Shown: positions 9,616 to 19,705, counted from the stretch's first letter. The stretch: DNA of 64,000 nucleotides from Sphingomonas_B tabacisoli (GCF_042678385.1 NZ_JBHUDY010000001.1:496001-560000); one strand, 5' to 3'. Numbers and translations are program-made. The notes: generated from the sequence alone by a model not told the origin.

Positions 9616-10589
9616 ACCGCGACCGGCTGGCGCTGCGGCGGCCGGAATGCCGCCTGGCGCCAGCGGGCCTGCGGCGGTTCCTCGGGATCGGGACGGGCGT
9701 CCCGCAGATAGCCGAAATAGGTCGCGATCAGCCGTTTCGACGGGTCGGCGATCGGGCGGCGGCCGTGCATGAAGCGGCTGTTATCGAGCATCAGCAGGTC
9801 GCCGCTCTGCCAGCGGACGGGCACGGTCAGGCGATGCGCCTCCTGCCGCACCGCATCCACCCACGCGTCGGGCACACCGCGCCCGTCGGCGAGCACGGGG
9901 AAGTCCCTGCGGCCGAGATAGTCGCGCGCGAACAGCAGGAAATTTCCGAAGGCGAGATCGCGGCCGAACATGGTGCGGTGAAGCAGGGGCCGCGTGAAAT
10001 AGCGCCAGATGCCCTCGGGCTCTCGGACGAACCGATAGGGGCAGTCGGTGGGCGGCGTTGCAAGCTGCACGTCGCTCGGCCGATCGGTGCCGAGCCAGAA
10101 GCGCAGGATTTCGGGCGGCGCGCCGGCCGGGTACATCAGTCGCTGGCCGGCGAGCAGGTCGCGGAGCGCATCGGGCAGGGCGCGGACGATTGCGACGCCG
10201 TCGCAGATCGTCGTCTCGCCGCCTTGATCCGGCGCCTGCAGGCAGTGGAAGAAGGCCACATCGGGCTTCCACGGTTCGCGCGACAGTTCCGGATGCAAGG
10301 GAAAGGCATCCGCGCCGCCGTTCACCGACTGAATGTTGTGATCGGCGTCGAACACTTGCCGGTCCGGGCTCTCGTTGAACACCGAACTGGCACAGAAGCG
10401 GCCGGTGAAATCGCGGAATTCATCGAGGTCCGGCGCCGCGCCCCGGAACAGCAGTGCGCCGTGCGTCCGATAAGCCGCCATTACGGCTTCGTAATCGAGA
10501 TCGCGCAGGCCCTCATCCGCTTGTAACGTGAACACGGCATAGGGCTGTGCGTCTTTCGGCGCGCGCATGTCGACCATGAACGGGGCCAT
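9612..10589 (-). CDS. TauD/TfdA-family Fe(II)/2-oxoglutarate dioxygenase
   Basis: A 325-residue dioxygenase from ATG 10589 (a longer open frame to 11183 is antisense to the next gene). The iron triad reads HPE in FPLHPELSREPWKP, where glutamate replaces the usual aspartate as in clavaminate-synthase-like members, plus the distal histidine in LDNSRFMHGRRPI. The arginine in KRLIATYFG would bind 2-oxoglutarate. The substrate is unknown; relatives hydroxylate amino acids or peptides, or release sulfite from taurine. Only 36 bp separate it from the divergent sulfotransferase-like gene, so the two probably share a promoter region and perhaps a pathway. Confidence 0.88.
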   Translation of the reverse strand: MAPFMVDMRAPKDAQPYAVFTLQADEGLRDLDYEAVMAAYRTHGALLFRGAAPDLDEFRDFTGRFCASSVFNESPDRQVFDADHNIQSVNGGADAFPLHPELSREPWKPDVAFFHCLQAPDQGGETTICDGVAIVRALPDALRDLLAGQRLMYPAGAPPEILRFWLGTDRPSDVQLATPPTDCPYRFVREPEGIWRYFTRPLLHRTMFGRDLAFGNFLLFARDYLGRRDFPVLADGRGVPDAWVDAVRQEAHRLTVPVRWQSGDLLMLDNSRFMHGRRPIADPSKRLIATYFGYLRDARPDPEEPPQARWRQAAFRPPQRQPVAV

Positions 10590-10625
10590 AGCGCAGCGCC
10601 ACGCATCCGGGCTAGGAGCTTCGCG

Positions 10626-11648
10626 ATGCGGATCGAAGACCTGTTCGCCACGCCCGACCATTATCTCTGGGGCTTCGAGGGCGATCTGGCCCGGTTCGTG
10701 CCGATGAACCGCGCCGCCTTCCGCCGGTCGCTGTTTCTCGACCAGCGGATTGCGGCACCCACGGCGCAGGAGCTGCGGGTGCCGATCGATCCGCTGTTGG
10801 CCGCCTTTCGCCAATGGCAGGCGCCGCGGCCGCGGACCGGTTACATCTTCCACATCGCCCATTGCGGATCGACCCTGCTTAGCCGGGCGCTCGACCTCAG
10901 TGAGCATGTGCTTGGATTGCGCGAACCCTGGGCGCTCCGCCAGTTGGCGGTTGCCGGTGCGCAGGGTGCGGCGGAGGATGCGGGCTGGCGCGAAGGCCTG
11001 GATTTGGTCACGGGCCTGCTGGCGCGCCGCTATCGACCGGACGAGCCGGTCATCGTCAAAGCGAACGTACCGGTGAATTTCGTGCTGCCGCAGCTCTTCG
11101 CGCAGGATGCGGATGCCCCCGCAATCCTGCTGCACCTGCCGGCGGAAGCGTATGTGCTGGCCGTGCTGCGGACGGAGGAACACCGGGCGTGGGTGCGGTT
11201 CGTGACCGACGAGCTGCGCCCGGCAATGGAAGCGGCCTTGGGCGAGGCGCTGCCGGCAGGCGATGTCCAGCGCGCGGCGGCATTGTGGCTTGCGCAGATG
11301 ATCGGCTTTGCCGACGCGCTCGGGCGCTTTTCCAGTGCGCGGTCGCTGGATGCCGCACGTTTCTACACAGCGCCCGCGGAAACGCTGTCAGCCGCGTTCA
11401 CGCTTTTCGGCGTGTCCGGCGCGGATGCCGAGGCGATCGGCCGAGCGCCGCTGTTCCATGAGCATGCCAAAAATGCCGGCAGGCGCTTTTCGGAAGCCGA
11501 GCGGCAGGCGCGCCAGGAGGAGACGCGCGCGGCACTTGCGAACGATCTCAACGCAGCGCGGGACTGGCTCGAAGCACGCGCGGAGCGAGTCCCTTCGGCG
11601 CTGGCACGCCCGCTGGTCGGCGATCCGGTCCCGCTGCTCGCCTTTTAG
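10626..11648 (+). CDS. Sulfotransferase-like P-loop protein
   Basis: A 340-residue protein whose best landmark is IFHIAHCGSTLLSRALD (about 78-94), the 5'-phosphosulfate-binding P-loop pattern of PAPS-dependent sulfotransferases with H-x-x-x-C-G-S-T-L. The rest is poorly conserved. No clean 3'-phosphate-binding R-D-P-R segment is evident; LLHLPAEAYVLAVLRT at about 170-190 may take its place. It may therefore be a sulfotransferase, or a P-loop relative of different activity. It is divergent from the TauD-like gene at 36 bp; such pairs point to a joint modification pathway, which is inference. Confidence 0.65.
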   Translation: MRIEDLFATPDHYLWGFEGDLARFVPMNRAAFRRSLFLDQRIAAPTAQELRVPIDPLLAAFRQWQAPRPRTGYIFHIAHCGSTLLSRALDLSEHVLGLREPWALRQLAVAGAQGAAEDAGWREGLDLVTGLLARRYRPDEPVIVKANVPVNFVLPQLFAQDADAPAILLHLPAEAYVLAVLRTEEHRAWVRFVTDELRPAMEAALGEALPAGDVQRAAALWLAQMIGFADALGRFSSARSLDAARFYTAPAETLSAAFTLFGVSGADAEAIGRAPLFHEHAKNAGRRFSEAERQARQEETRAALANDLNAARDWLEARAERVPSALARPLVGDPVPLLAF

Positions 11649-11709
11649 CGCGTTTGCCGCTGCGCCCCTCAGTGTTACGCTTCCGTCACGTCTGGGGAAG
11701 GGGCCGACG

Positions 11710-12405
11710 ATGACAGCGAACAAGAACTGGGCCGCCATTGCGGCGATGTCCGCCCTGCTGGCGGCGGGGTGCAGCAAGCCGGCCGCCACCCACACCGAAG
11801 CGCCGGCGCAGCCAAAAGTCGCGACCGTTTCTCTTCCCGCCGATCCGGGCGAGCGGGCCGCGACCTGCTACGCCGCGCGCGTCGCGCAGTTCGGCGGGAC
11901 GGCCAACACCGTGCCGGTCGAGGAAGCCAATGAGGCGGCGCATTTCCTGTTCCTCGGCGCCTCGGGCAGCGGGATCACCGAGCCGAGCAAGGTCGAGATG
12001 CTTCAGAAGGTCGCCCAAGCGGCAAAGGCGAGCATCCAGCCGGGCAAGCAGGCGCAGGATTATCTGAATGCCTGCCGCCAGGCCTATCCGGCTGTGGCTA
12101 AGCGTTTTTCAGGCCTGCCTGCGGACGGACGCGACGCGCGGATGCAATGCTACACGCTCGCCACGGCGATGACCCAGATTTACGACCACTCGCCGCAACT
12201 CGCCGGCGACCGGCTCGCGCGCACGCGCCGATTAGCGCGAGTGCTCGACGACCGCATCACGGCCGAGCTGAACCCGGGCGGGCGCGGCAATCCGGCCGAG
12301 CTGGCCGGGCTCGCCACCCGCAGCCTGGCCGTTGCGATCAGCCTTGGGCCCATCACCGACGTGCTCGACGCCTGCGCCGAGCGTTACGCCGGCAGCGCCA
12401 CCTAG
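11710..12405 (+). CDS. Putative lipoprotein
   Basis: A 231-residue protein starting at ATG 11710, MTANKNWAAIAAMSALLAAG followed by C, a clear lipobox (LLAAGC) for lipid attachment at Cys21. The mature part has a Pro/Ala/Thr linker and then a helical domain with several cysteines that may form disulfides (ATCYAARV, NACRQAYP, RMQCYTLA, DACAERY). The longer open frame from 11308 is the antisense or shadow region of the preceding gene. Its end overlaps the convergent M28 peptidase by 4 bases. No family recognised. Confidence 0.75.
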   Translation: MTANKNWAAIAAMSALLAAGCSKPAATHTEAPAQPKVATVSLPADPGERAATCYAARVAQFGGTANTVPVEEANEAAHFLFLGASGSGITEPSKVEMLQKVAQAAKASIQPGKQAQDYLNACRQAYPAVAKRFSGLPADGRDARMQCYTLATAMTQIYDHSPQLAGDRLARTRRLARVLDDRITAELNPGGRGNPAELAGLATRSLAVAISLGPITDVLDACAERYAGSAT

Positions 12406-14039
12406 TGTGAAGCCTTGGCCGCGGTCGGCGCGAACAAGTCGCCGAAATAGTCGCGCGCGTACCAGCGCGGCGCCTGGTCGGCGTCGGCGAGGGCGCGGGT
12501 GATGCGGTAGTTCACTTCGGCGAAGCGCGCCCCGGCGGTCCAGTCGATCGGCTGGTTCATGTCGTCGGCGGGCTGGTGATAGGCGTTGGCGAAGAAGCGC
12601 TTCCACGCCGCTTCGCCGCCATTGGCGTAGCCGGTCGCGAGGAACACCGCCGGGATGCCTTGCTCGACGAAGCGGTAATGGTCGGAGCGGGTGAAGATTC
12701 CTTCCTCCGGCATCGGATCGGGCGAGAGCGCAATGTTCATCGGCCGGGCGGCGTCGGCGACGACCTTGCCCAAGGTCGAATGGTCGGCGCCGAACGCGAT
12801 CACGTCGGTGAACGGATAGATCAAAAGCGGCATGTCGAGATCGACGTCGGCGACGATGCTCGCCAGCGGCACGGTCGGAAAATGCGCGTAGTAATCGGCG
12901 CCGAGCAGGCCCTTTTCCTCGGCGGTCGAGGCGAGGAAGACGAGCGTGCGGCGGGGCTTCACCGGCGCGGTGGCGGCGGCGCGCGCCACTTCCAGCATCG
13001 TCGCGATGCCGGACGCATTGTCGAGCGCGCCGTTGTTGATCCGGTCCTTGTTGGGCGGATCGCCGGCCCGCGCCTTGCTGATCCCGATATGGTCGAGGTG
13101 CGCGGAGAGTATGACGACTTCGGGCGCAAGCTTCGGGTCGGCGCCGGGCAAGACGCCGACGACATTCGGGCTGGTCAGCCGCTCGCTGACCGTCTCGGCC
13201 GCGATCCGGACAGTGCCGGCCAGCGCAAAGCCCTTGGGCCGTCCGCCCTGCTGGTCGGCTTCGGCGCGGATCTGTTCGAGCGTCTGCGTCGCGCCGGCGA
13301 GCAGAGCGCGCGCGACGGTGTCGTCGGCGCTGGCGGAGGCGCGCAGGCCCGGCGCCTCGACGTGAGGCTTACCATCAGGGGCCACCCAATCGTAGTGCGA
13401 CCCGTCTGCATAGCGTTGCCGCACGGACCACGGACGCGCGGCGGCGGACTGGATGGTGTCGATCGAGATCGTGCCGATCGCGCCATGCGCCTCGGCCTGC
13501 TCCGCCTTGTGGTCGGAAAGGTGCGCGCCGATCTCGCTCGGCATGCCTTTCGGGAAGCCCGAGAGCACGACGACGATCTTCCCGCGAACGTCGAGGCCCT
13601 TATAGTCGTCGATGCCGAGCGCCTTGTCGGAAAGGCCATAGCCCACGAACACGATACCGGCGGACAGATCGGTCTTCGGCTCCAGCGAGTTGATGCCGAT
13701 AATGACGTCCTGGCCGTGCGTCCACTTCCCGGCCGCGCGCGATCCGCTGAGCGTCAGCGTGCCGGGCGTTTCGCCGCGCCGCGTCTTCTGGAACGGGACC
13801 TGCTGATACCAGCCGCCCTTGTAGCCGCCCGGCTTCAGGCCGAGCGCTTCGAAATGCGAAGCGACATAGCGGGCCGCGATCTCATGCCCGCGGCTGCCGG
13901 TGTCGCGCCCTTCGAGCAGGTCGTCCGCCAGAAAGGTGACGTGCGACCGAAACGCCTCGGGCGTGAAGACGGGAGCGGGAGAGGGAGCGGCGGCACTGAC
14001 GAGGGCGAGCGGCAGGAGCGACAAAAGAACGCGCGACAT
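12402..14039 (-). CDS. Exported M28-family metallopeptidase with PA-like insert
   Basis: A 545-residue secreted aminopeptidase-type enzyme. The start at ATG 14039 (AAGGA 4-8 bases upstream) gives a signal peptide MSRVLLSLLPLALVSAAA. A protease-associated insert spans about residues 125-260. The di-zinc catalytic core shows the ligands of the family: H in LSAHLDHIG, D in NGALDNASGIA, the base/ligand pair EE in LASTAEEKGLLGA, and a final H in FANAYHQPADD. It would cut N-terminal residues from peptides in the periplasm. It diverges from the M16 peptidase across a 103-bp gap, so the two may be co-regulated. Confidence 0.92.
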   Translation of the reverse strand: MSRVLLSLLPLALVSAAAPSPAPVFTPEAFRSHVTFLADDLLEGRDTGSRGHEIAARYVASHFEALGLKPGGYKGGWYQQVPFQKTRRGETPGTLTLSGSRAAGKWTHGQDVIIGINSLEPKTDLSAGIVFVGYGLSDKALGIDDYKGLDVRGKIVVVLSGFPKGMPSEIGAHLSDHKAEQAEAHGAIGTISIDTIQSAAARPWSVRQRYADGSHYDWVAPDGKPHVEAPGLRASASADDTVARALLAGATQTLEQIRAEADQQGGRPKGFALAGTVRIAAETVSERLTSPNVVGVLPGADPKLAPEVVILSAHLDHIGISKARAGDPPNKDRINNGALDNASGIATMLEVARAAATAPVKPRRTLVFLASTAEEKGLLGADYYAHFPTVPLASIVADVDLDMPLLIYPFTDVIAFGADHSTLGKVVADAARPMNIALSPDPMPEEGIFTRSDHYRFVEQGIPAVFLATGYANGGEAAWKRFFANAYHQPADDMNQPIDWTAGARFAEVNYRITRALADADQAPRWYARDYFGDLFAPTAAKASH

Positions 14040-14142
14040 GGTTTTCCTTGAACTGCGGCGAGAAGCCGACGGACAGCGTTGGTTCATGCAAAAGCCGCTG
14101 CTATGCAAGCGGCATATCCGCTTTTCCGTTCAAGGATCGTCC

Positions 14143-16995
14143 ATGCGCCGCTTGTGGCTCGCCGCTTCCGTTCTCGCCGTTTCCACCGCTGCCTTCGCCC
14201 AGGCGCCCAAGCCCGCGCCGCTCGCCGAGCTCTCCCGCGCCGTCACCATTCCTTACGAGCAATTCACGCTGCCGAACGGCCTGCGTGTGATCGTCTCGAC
14301 CGACCGCAAGGCGCCGGTCGTCGCCGTGTCCGTCTGGTACAATGTCGGCTCCAAAATGGAGCCGGCGGGCAAGACTGGCTACGCGCATCTGTTCGAGCAT
14401 CTGATGTTCAACGGGTCGGAGAATGCGCCGGGCGATTTCTTCGCGCCGCTGCAGCAGATCGGCGCGACCGACGTGAACGGCACCACCTGGTTCGACCGCA
14501 CCAATTATTTCGAGACGGTGCCGACGCCGGCGCTGGAGCGGACGCTGTTCCTCGAAAGCGACCGGATGGGGCACTTCCTGGGCGCGCTCACCGAGAAGAA
14601 CCTGAAGAACCAGATCGGCGTCGTCCAGAATGAGAAGCGCCAGGGCGACAACCAGCCGTTCGGGCTGGTCGAATATGCGCAGATCAAGGCGCTGATCCCG
14701 CCGAACCATCCTTATGGCCATTCCACGATCGGATCGATGGCCGACCTGGACGCTGCCAGCCTGGAGGACGTGAAAGGCTGGTTCCGCCAGCATTACGGGC
14801 CGAACAACGCGGTGTTGGTGCTCGCCGGCGATATCGACGTGCCGACCGCGCGCACGCTGGTGACCAAGTATTTCGGCGACATTCCGCGCGGGCCGCAGCA
14901 GGGACCGGTCGCCGTCTCCGTGCCGACGCCGCCCAAGCGTGTCGACGAAGTGATGAAGGATCGGGTGGCGACGCCGCGCATCTATCGCACCTGGATCGTG
15001 CCGGGCCTGAACGATCCGGATTCGGTGCCGCTCGACATTGCGGCGACCGTCCTTGGCGGCCTGAGCAGCTCGCGGCTCGACAACGCGCTCGTCCGTGGCG
15101 ACAAGAGCGCGGTCAAGGTTTCGACCGAGCTGCAGCAATTCGCGCAGCTGAGCTTCTTCGAAGTGCAGGTCGATTGCGCGCCGGGCGTCGATCCGGCCGA
15201 GGAAGGCCGCAAGCTCGACGCGCTGATCGCCGACTATATCGCCAAAGGCCCGACCGCGGATGAAGTGCTGCGCGCCGCCACGCGCGACGTCGCCGGTCGC
15301 ACGAGCGCGGTGGAATCGGTCGGCGGCTTCGGCGGCAAGGCCGTGACGCTCGCCGAAGGCGCGCTCTATTCGAACGACGCCGGCTTCTACAAAAAACAGC
15401 TCGCCGCCTATGCCGCGGCAACGCCCGAGCAGGTGCGCGCGGCGATGCAGAAATGGCTGACCCGGCCGATGCACGCGCTGCTGGTCGAGCCCGGCCCGCG
15501 CGGCGCGTACGAAGAATCGAAGTCGGTCGCGTCCAAGCCCTCGACTTTCGCGCCGGCCTTCTACCACAAGCCGGGCGAGGCGCCGGTGACGTTCAAGCCG
15601 GCCACCGCGGTCGATCGATCGAAGCTGCCGCCGGTCGGGACAATCGCCGACCTCAAATTCCCGGCGGTCGCGCACGCCAAGCTCTCGAACGGCATCGAGC
15701 TGGTCTATGCCCAGCGCACCGCGACGCCGACGACGCGGATCGTGGTGTCGTTCGATGCGGGTGTCGCGGCCGACACCTACGACACGCTCGGCCGGCAATC
15801 CCTGACGCTGTCGCTGCTCGACGAAGGCACGGCGACGCGCAGCTCGGAACAGATCGCCGAGGAGCAGGAGCGGCTGGGCGCGAACCTCAGCGTCGGCAAC
15901 TCCGCCGACCGCAGCTCGGTCAGCCTGTTCGCGCTGTCGCCGAACCTGCAGCCGTCGGTCGACCTGCTCGCGGACGTGCTGCGCAATCCGAAATTCGATC
16001 CGGCCGAAGTCGAGCGGCTTCGGAAGCAGCAATTGGTCTCGATCGTCAGCGAAATGACGCAGCCAGGCGGCCTTGCCCAGCGCACACTCGCGCCGATCCT
16101 CTATGGGGCGAACCATCCCTATGGTCGCCCGACCAGCGGGCTCGGCGACGCGGCGGTGGTCGAGAAACTGGGCCGTGACCAGCTCGTCGCGTTCCACCGC
16201 GCCTGGTTCCGGCCGGAGAAAGCGACGATCTTCGTGGTCAGCGACCGTCCGCTCGCCGAGGTCCGCGCCGTGCTCGACCGCGCGCTCGGCGATTGGCGCG
16301 GCACCGGCGCCCCCGGCGTCAAGGCGTTCAATGTCGCGCCGCCGGCGCCGCGCTCCCGCATCGTGCTCGTCGATCGGCCGGACTCGCCGCAGTCGCTTAT
16401 CTATGGCGGCGTCGTGACGTCGCTCAAAGGCACCGACGAGCTGGTGCCCTACAACGCCGCCAACGACGTGCTCGGCGGCAATTTCCTGTCGCGGCTGAAC
16501 ACCGACATCCGCGAGACCAAGGGCTGGTCGTACGGCGTGAACGGCAGCTTCCGCCGCGCGCTGGAAGCGGTGCCGTACATCGTCTCCGCGCCGGTCCAGG
16601 CCGACCGCACCGGCGACTCGCTCGCCGCGATGCAGGCCGACATGCGCGCCTTCCTCACCACCCAGGGGATTACGCCCGAGGAGAAGGAGCGGACGATCAA
16701 CGGCTTCGTGCGCGAGCTGCCGGGCAGCTTCGAGACCTCGGGCGACGTGCTTTCGGGCATGCAGAACAACGTGCTCTACAAGCGGCCGGACGATTACTAC
16801 AGCACCGTCGCCAGCCGTTACCGCGCGCTGACCGCGCCGCAGATGGACCAGGCGATCCGCTCGGTGCTCGATCCGTCGAAGATGGTGTGGGTCGTGGTCG
16901 GCGACGCGAAACAGGTGAAGCCGCAGCTTGACAGGCTTGGCATGCCTGTCGAGGTGAAGACGGCACCGCAACAAACATCGCAGGGAGAGAAATGA
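14143..16995 (+). CDS. Exported M16-family zinc peptidase, two-unit form
   Basis: A 950-residue protein starting at ATG 14143 with signal peptide MRRLWLAASVLAVSTAAFA. It contains two pitrilysin-like halves (about 35-480 and 500-935). The first has the inverted zinc motif HLFEH (HxxEH) and the downstream glutamate in QNEKRQGDNQP. The second lacks the motif (AGVAADTYDTLGRQSL) and carries the R/Y substrate-clamp region (ETKGWSYGVNG), as usual in fused M16 pairs. It should degrade peptides in the periplasm. The following 101-residue gene starts inside its stop codon (ATGA), so the two are translationally coupled. A long antisense frame over this gene is a GC-driven shadow. Confidence 0.95.
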   Translation: MRRLWLAASVLAVSTAAFAQAPKPAPLAELSRAVTIPYEQFTLPNGLRVIVSTDRKAPVVAVSVWYNVGSKMEPAGKTGYAHLFEHLMFNGSENAPGDFFAPLQQIGATDVNGTTWFDRTNYFETVPTPALERTLFLESDRMGHFLGALTEKNLKNQIGVVQNEKRQGDNQPFGLVEYAQIKALIPPNHPYGHSTIGSMADLDAASLEDVKGWFRQHYGPNNAVLVLAGDIDVPTARTLVTKYFGDIPRGPQQGPVAVSVPTPPKRVDEVMKDRVATPRIYRTWIVPGLNDPDSVPLDIAATVLGGLSSSRLDNALVRGDKSAVKVSTELQQFAQLSFFEVQVDCAPGVDPAEEGRKLDALIADYIAKGPTADEVLRAATRDVAGRTSAVESVGGFGGKAVTLAEGALYSNDAGFYKKQLAAYAAATPEQVRAAMQKWLTRPMHALLVEPGPRGAYEESKSVASKPSTFAPAFYHKPGEAPVTFKPATAVDRSKLPPVGTIADLKFPAVAHAKLSNGIELVYAQRTATPTTRIVVSFDAGVAADTYDTLGRQSLTLSLLDEGTATRSSEQIAEEQERLGANLSVGNSADRSSVSLFALSPNLQPSVDLLADVLRNPKFDPAEVERLRKQQLVSIVSEMTQPGGLAQRTLAPILYGANHPYGRPTSGLGDAAVVEKLGRDQLVAFHRAWFRPEKATIFVVSDRPLAEVRAVLDRALGDWRGTGAPGVKAFNVAPPAPRSRIVLVDRPDSPQSLIYGGVVTSLKGTDELVPYNAANDVLGGNFLSRLNTDIRETKGWSYGVNGSFRRALEAVPYIVSAPVQADRTGDSLAAMQADMRAFLTTQGITPEEKERTINGFVRELPGSFETSGDVLSGMQNNVLYKRPDDYYSTVASRYRALTAPQMDQAIRSVLDPSKMVWVVVGDAKQVKPQLDRLGMPVEVKTAPQQTSQGEK

Positions 16996-17297
16996 TGGCC
17001 AATGTCGACGGCGAATGGGATTGCGTCACGAAATCGCCGCTGGGCGAGCAGAAGTCCGTGCTGACCGTGCGGTCCGACGGCAACACCTTCACCGGCTCGA
17101 ACGTCGGCGCCCAGGGCACGCTCGACATCATTGACGGCAAGGTCGACGGCAACAAGCTGACCTGGAAGTCGGAAATGAAAGTGCCGATGCCGATAACGCT
17201 CGACTGCTCGGCGACGATTGAGGGCGATACGCTGACGGGGCAGGTCGGCGCGGGCGCGTTCGGGAGCTTTCCGATGACGGGTGTGCGGAAGGGGTAG
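16992..17297 (+). CDS. Small conserved protein coupled to the M16 peptidase
   Basis: A 101-residue protein (or 100 from the second ATG at 16995) beginning MMANVDGEWDCVTKSPLGEQ. It looks like a small all-beta barrel: repeated strands such as KSVLTVRSDGNTFTG, GKVDGNKLTWK and DTLTGQVGAG, suggesting a lipocalin-like or calycin-like fold. There is no signal peptide. GGGAGAG serves as ribosome-binding site, within the end of the M16 gene, and the start overlaps that stop codon. Function unknown; coupling suggests a role linked to the peptidase or simply shared expression. Confidence 0.75.
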   Translation: MMANVDGEWDCVTKSPLGEQKSVLTVRSDGNTFTGSNVGAQGTLDIIDGKVDGNKLTWKSEMKVPMPITLDCSATIEGDTLTGQVGAGAFGSFPMTGVRKG

Positions 17298-17306
17298 ATC
17301 CGCCTT

Positions 17307-17391
17307 CCGTCATTGCGAGCGAAGCGAAGCAATCCAGGACGGCGGATGGGCCGAATGGATTGCTTCGTCGCTGCGCTCCTCGCAATGACGG
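17307..17391. repeat. Palindromic repeat, GTCATTGCGAG/CTCGCAATGAC type
   Basis: An inverted repeat: the left arm CCGTCATTGCGAGCGAAGCG (continuing to 17336) is complementary to the right arm TGGATTGCTTC...CTCGCAATGACGG (17356-17391). The right arm is shared with 1488-1521. It lies between the convergent ends of the 101-residue gene and sufD and could end transcription from both sides. Confidence 0.85.
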
Positions 17392-17405
17392 AATAAGCGG
17401 GCAAT

Positions 17406-18479
17406 TTAAACGCGGCCCAGCCACAAGTCCGCCGCCGCTTCGAACGCGGCGCGGACGGCGTCCTCGCCGATCCGGCCGAGCGCGTCGCCCACGAACGCGC
17501 GGGTGAGCAGGGCGCGGGCTTCGACCGGCGGCACGCCGCGGCTTTCGAGATAGAAGAGCGCCCGCGCATCCAGCTCGCCGACGGTCGCGCCGTGCGCGCA
17601 TTTCACATCGTCGGCGAAGATTTCGAGCTCGGGCTTCAGGTTCACCGTCGCCGCGCGCTTCAGCAGCAGGCCGCGCAGGCTCTGTTCGGCGTCGGTCTTC
17701 TGCGCCCCGCGCGCGACCTCGACACGGGCGGCGAGGCTGGCGACGGCGGTGTCGTCGGCGACCGCGCGCCAGACCTGGCGGGACGTGGTGTTCTCGGCCT
17801 CGTGGCGGAACACGACTGCCGCTTCGTGCCGCTGTGTGCCGCGCGTCAGCAGCGCGCCGCCCATTTCGGCATAGGCCCCTTCGCCGGCGATGCGGATCAG
17901 CGCGTCGGCGCGGCTTCCCGCGCCGCCCTCAGCGAATACGGTGGTGACGAGGCTTGCCCCGATGCCAAGCTCGGCCTCGTCGCGGAGCGACTGAAAGCCC
18001 GACCCCTGCGCCAGCCGCACCGCTCGCATCAGCCGCGCCGAGCGGCCGAGGCGAATCGCGGTCAGCCGGTTCGCCCAGCCGTCGCCAACGAAAGTCTCGA
18101 CGATCGATGCCTGCGCGTCCTCGTCCAGCACGACCAGGCCGGGGACATGGCTCGCGCCGCCGGTCGCGATGTGCACGATCTCGACCAGTCCCGGCGCCGA
18201 ATGGTCGCGGCCGAGGCGGAGCGCCCAGCCGGCGCCGGCGGCGAGACGGCCGAGCGGATGATCGCTGCGCGTGTCGACAGGGCCGATCGCGAGCGGTCCG
18301 GCATTGCTTTGGGCCTGGTCCAGCTTGCCGTCGACGAACACCAGCCTCGGCCCGTCGCCGAGCGGAACCGGCAGCTCGGCCGCCGTGCCGCTCGGCCGCG
18401 CGTCGGCCAGCGCCGGCAGCGCTTCGAGATCGGCCCAGCGCCAGGCTTCGTCGCGGGGGGAGGGGAGGGAAAGACTCAC
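17406..18479 (-). CDS. sufD: Fe-S cluster assembly protein SufD
   Basis: SufD is part of the SufBC2D scaffold that builds Fe-S clusters. This 357-residue version uses a GTG start at 18479 (VSLSLPSPRDEAWRWADLEA); GGGGAGGA six bases upstream is supplied by the adjacent palindromic repeat, and an upstream open frame to 18710 is repeat plus antisense sufC. The beta-helix core and C-terminal helices are present: KCAHGATVGELDARALFYLE contains the conserved histidine of SufD, and ESRGVPPVEARALL follows. The family is usually 400-430 residues, so the N-terminal helical part is short. It is the last gene of the operon here; sufS and sufA homologues do not follow. Confidence 0.93.
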   Translation of the reverse strand: MSLSLPSPRDEAWRWADLEALPALADARPSGTAAELPVPLGDGPRLVFVDGKLDQAQSNAGPLAIGPVDTRSDHPLGRLAAGAGWALRLGRDHSAPGLVEIVHIATGGASHVPGLVVLDEDAQASIVETFVGDGWANRLTAIRLGRSARLMRAVRLAQGSGFQSLRDEAELGIGASLVTTVFAEGGAGSRADALIRIAGEGAYAEMGGALLTRGTQRHEAAVVFRHEAENTTSRQVWRAVADDTAVASLAARVEVARGAQKTDAEQSLRGLLLKRAATVNLKPELEIFADDVKCAHGATVGELDARALFYLESRGVPPVEARALLTRAFVGDALGRIGEDAVRAAFEAAADLWLGRV

Positions 18480-18481
18480 AA

Positions 18482-18614
18482 CCAATCCTCCCCGGCACGG
18501 GGAGGGGGACCGCGACGCGAAGCGGCGTGGTGGAGGGGGCCCAAGGGCCTGCGCGGGTGGAGGGCCCCCTCCACCATGCTGCGCATGGTCCCCCTCCCCG
18601 TGTCGGGGAGGATT
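18482..18614. repeat. Palindromic repeat between sufC and sufD
   Basis: A 133-bp near-perfect inverted repeat. The outer arms are AATCCTCCCCGGCACGGGGA (18484 onward) and its complement ending TCGGGGAGGATT (18614). The inner arms are TGGTGGAGGGGGCCC and GGGCCCCCTCCACCA. It fills the whole sufC-sufD gap and carries the apparent ribosome-binding site of sufD. Confidence 0.9.
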
Positions 18615-18618
18615 TCGA

Positions 18619-19484
<866 letters not shown>

Positions 19485-19485
<1 letters not shown>

Positions 19486-19705
19486 TAGCCGATAATCTCG
19501 CAGTGAAGGTGAACGTATGTAAGCGGTTCCATGAAGTCACCGCTGGGTCTGGAAACGTTTGTCACGCCCGTAACCCGTAGAAGCTTCTGCTCCTTTTCTT
19601 GATCGATTATGACTTCTTCTCCGATCCTCGGGATCGAGATGAACTCGTACGTTTCGGCCACGGCCTCATCGCCGTTCTTGTCGTTTGCAAATACGAATAC
19701 TTGTA

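Noticed and set aside
14101..16974. 957-codon open frame antisense to the M16 peptidase
   Set aside because: It mirrors the coding frame of a clear peptidase, is rich in R, H and D typical of GC-driven shadow translation, and has no recognisable domain.
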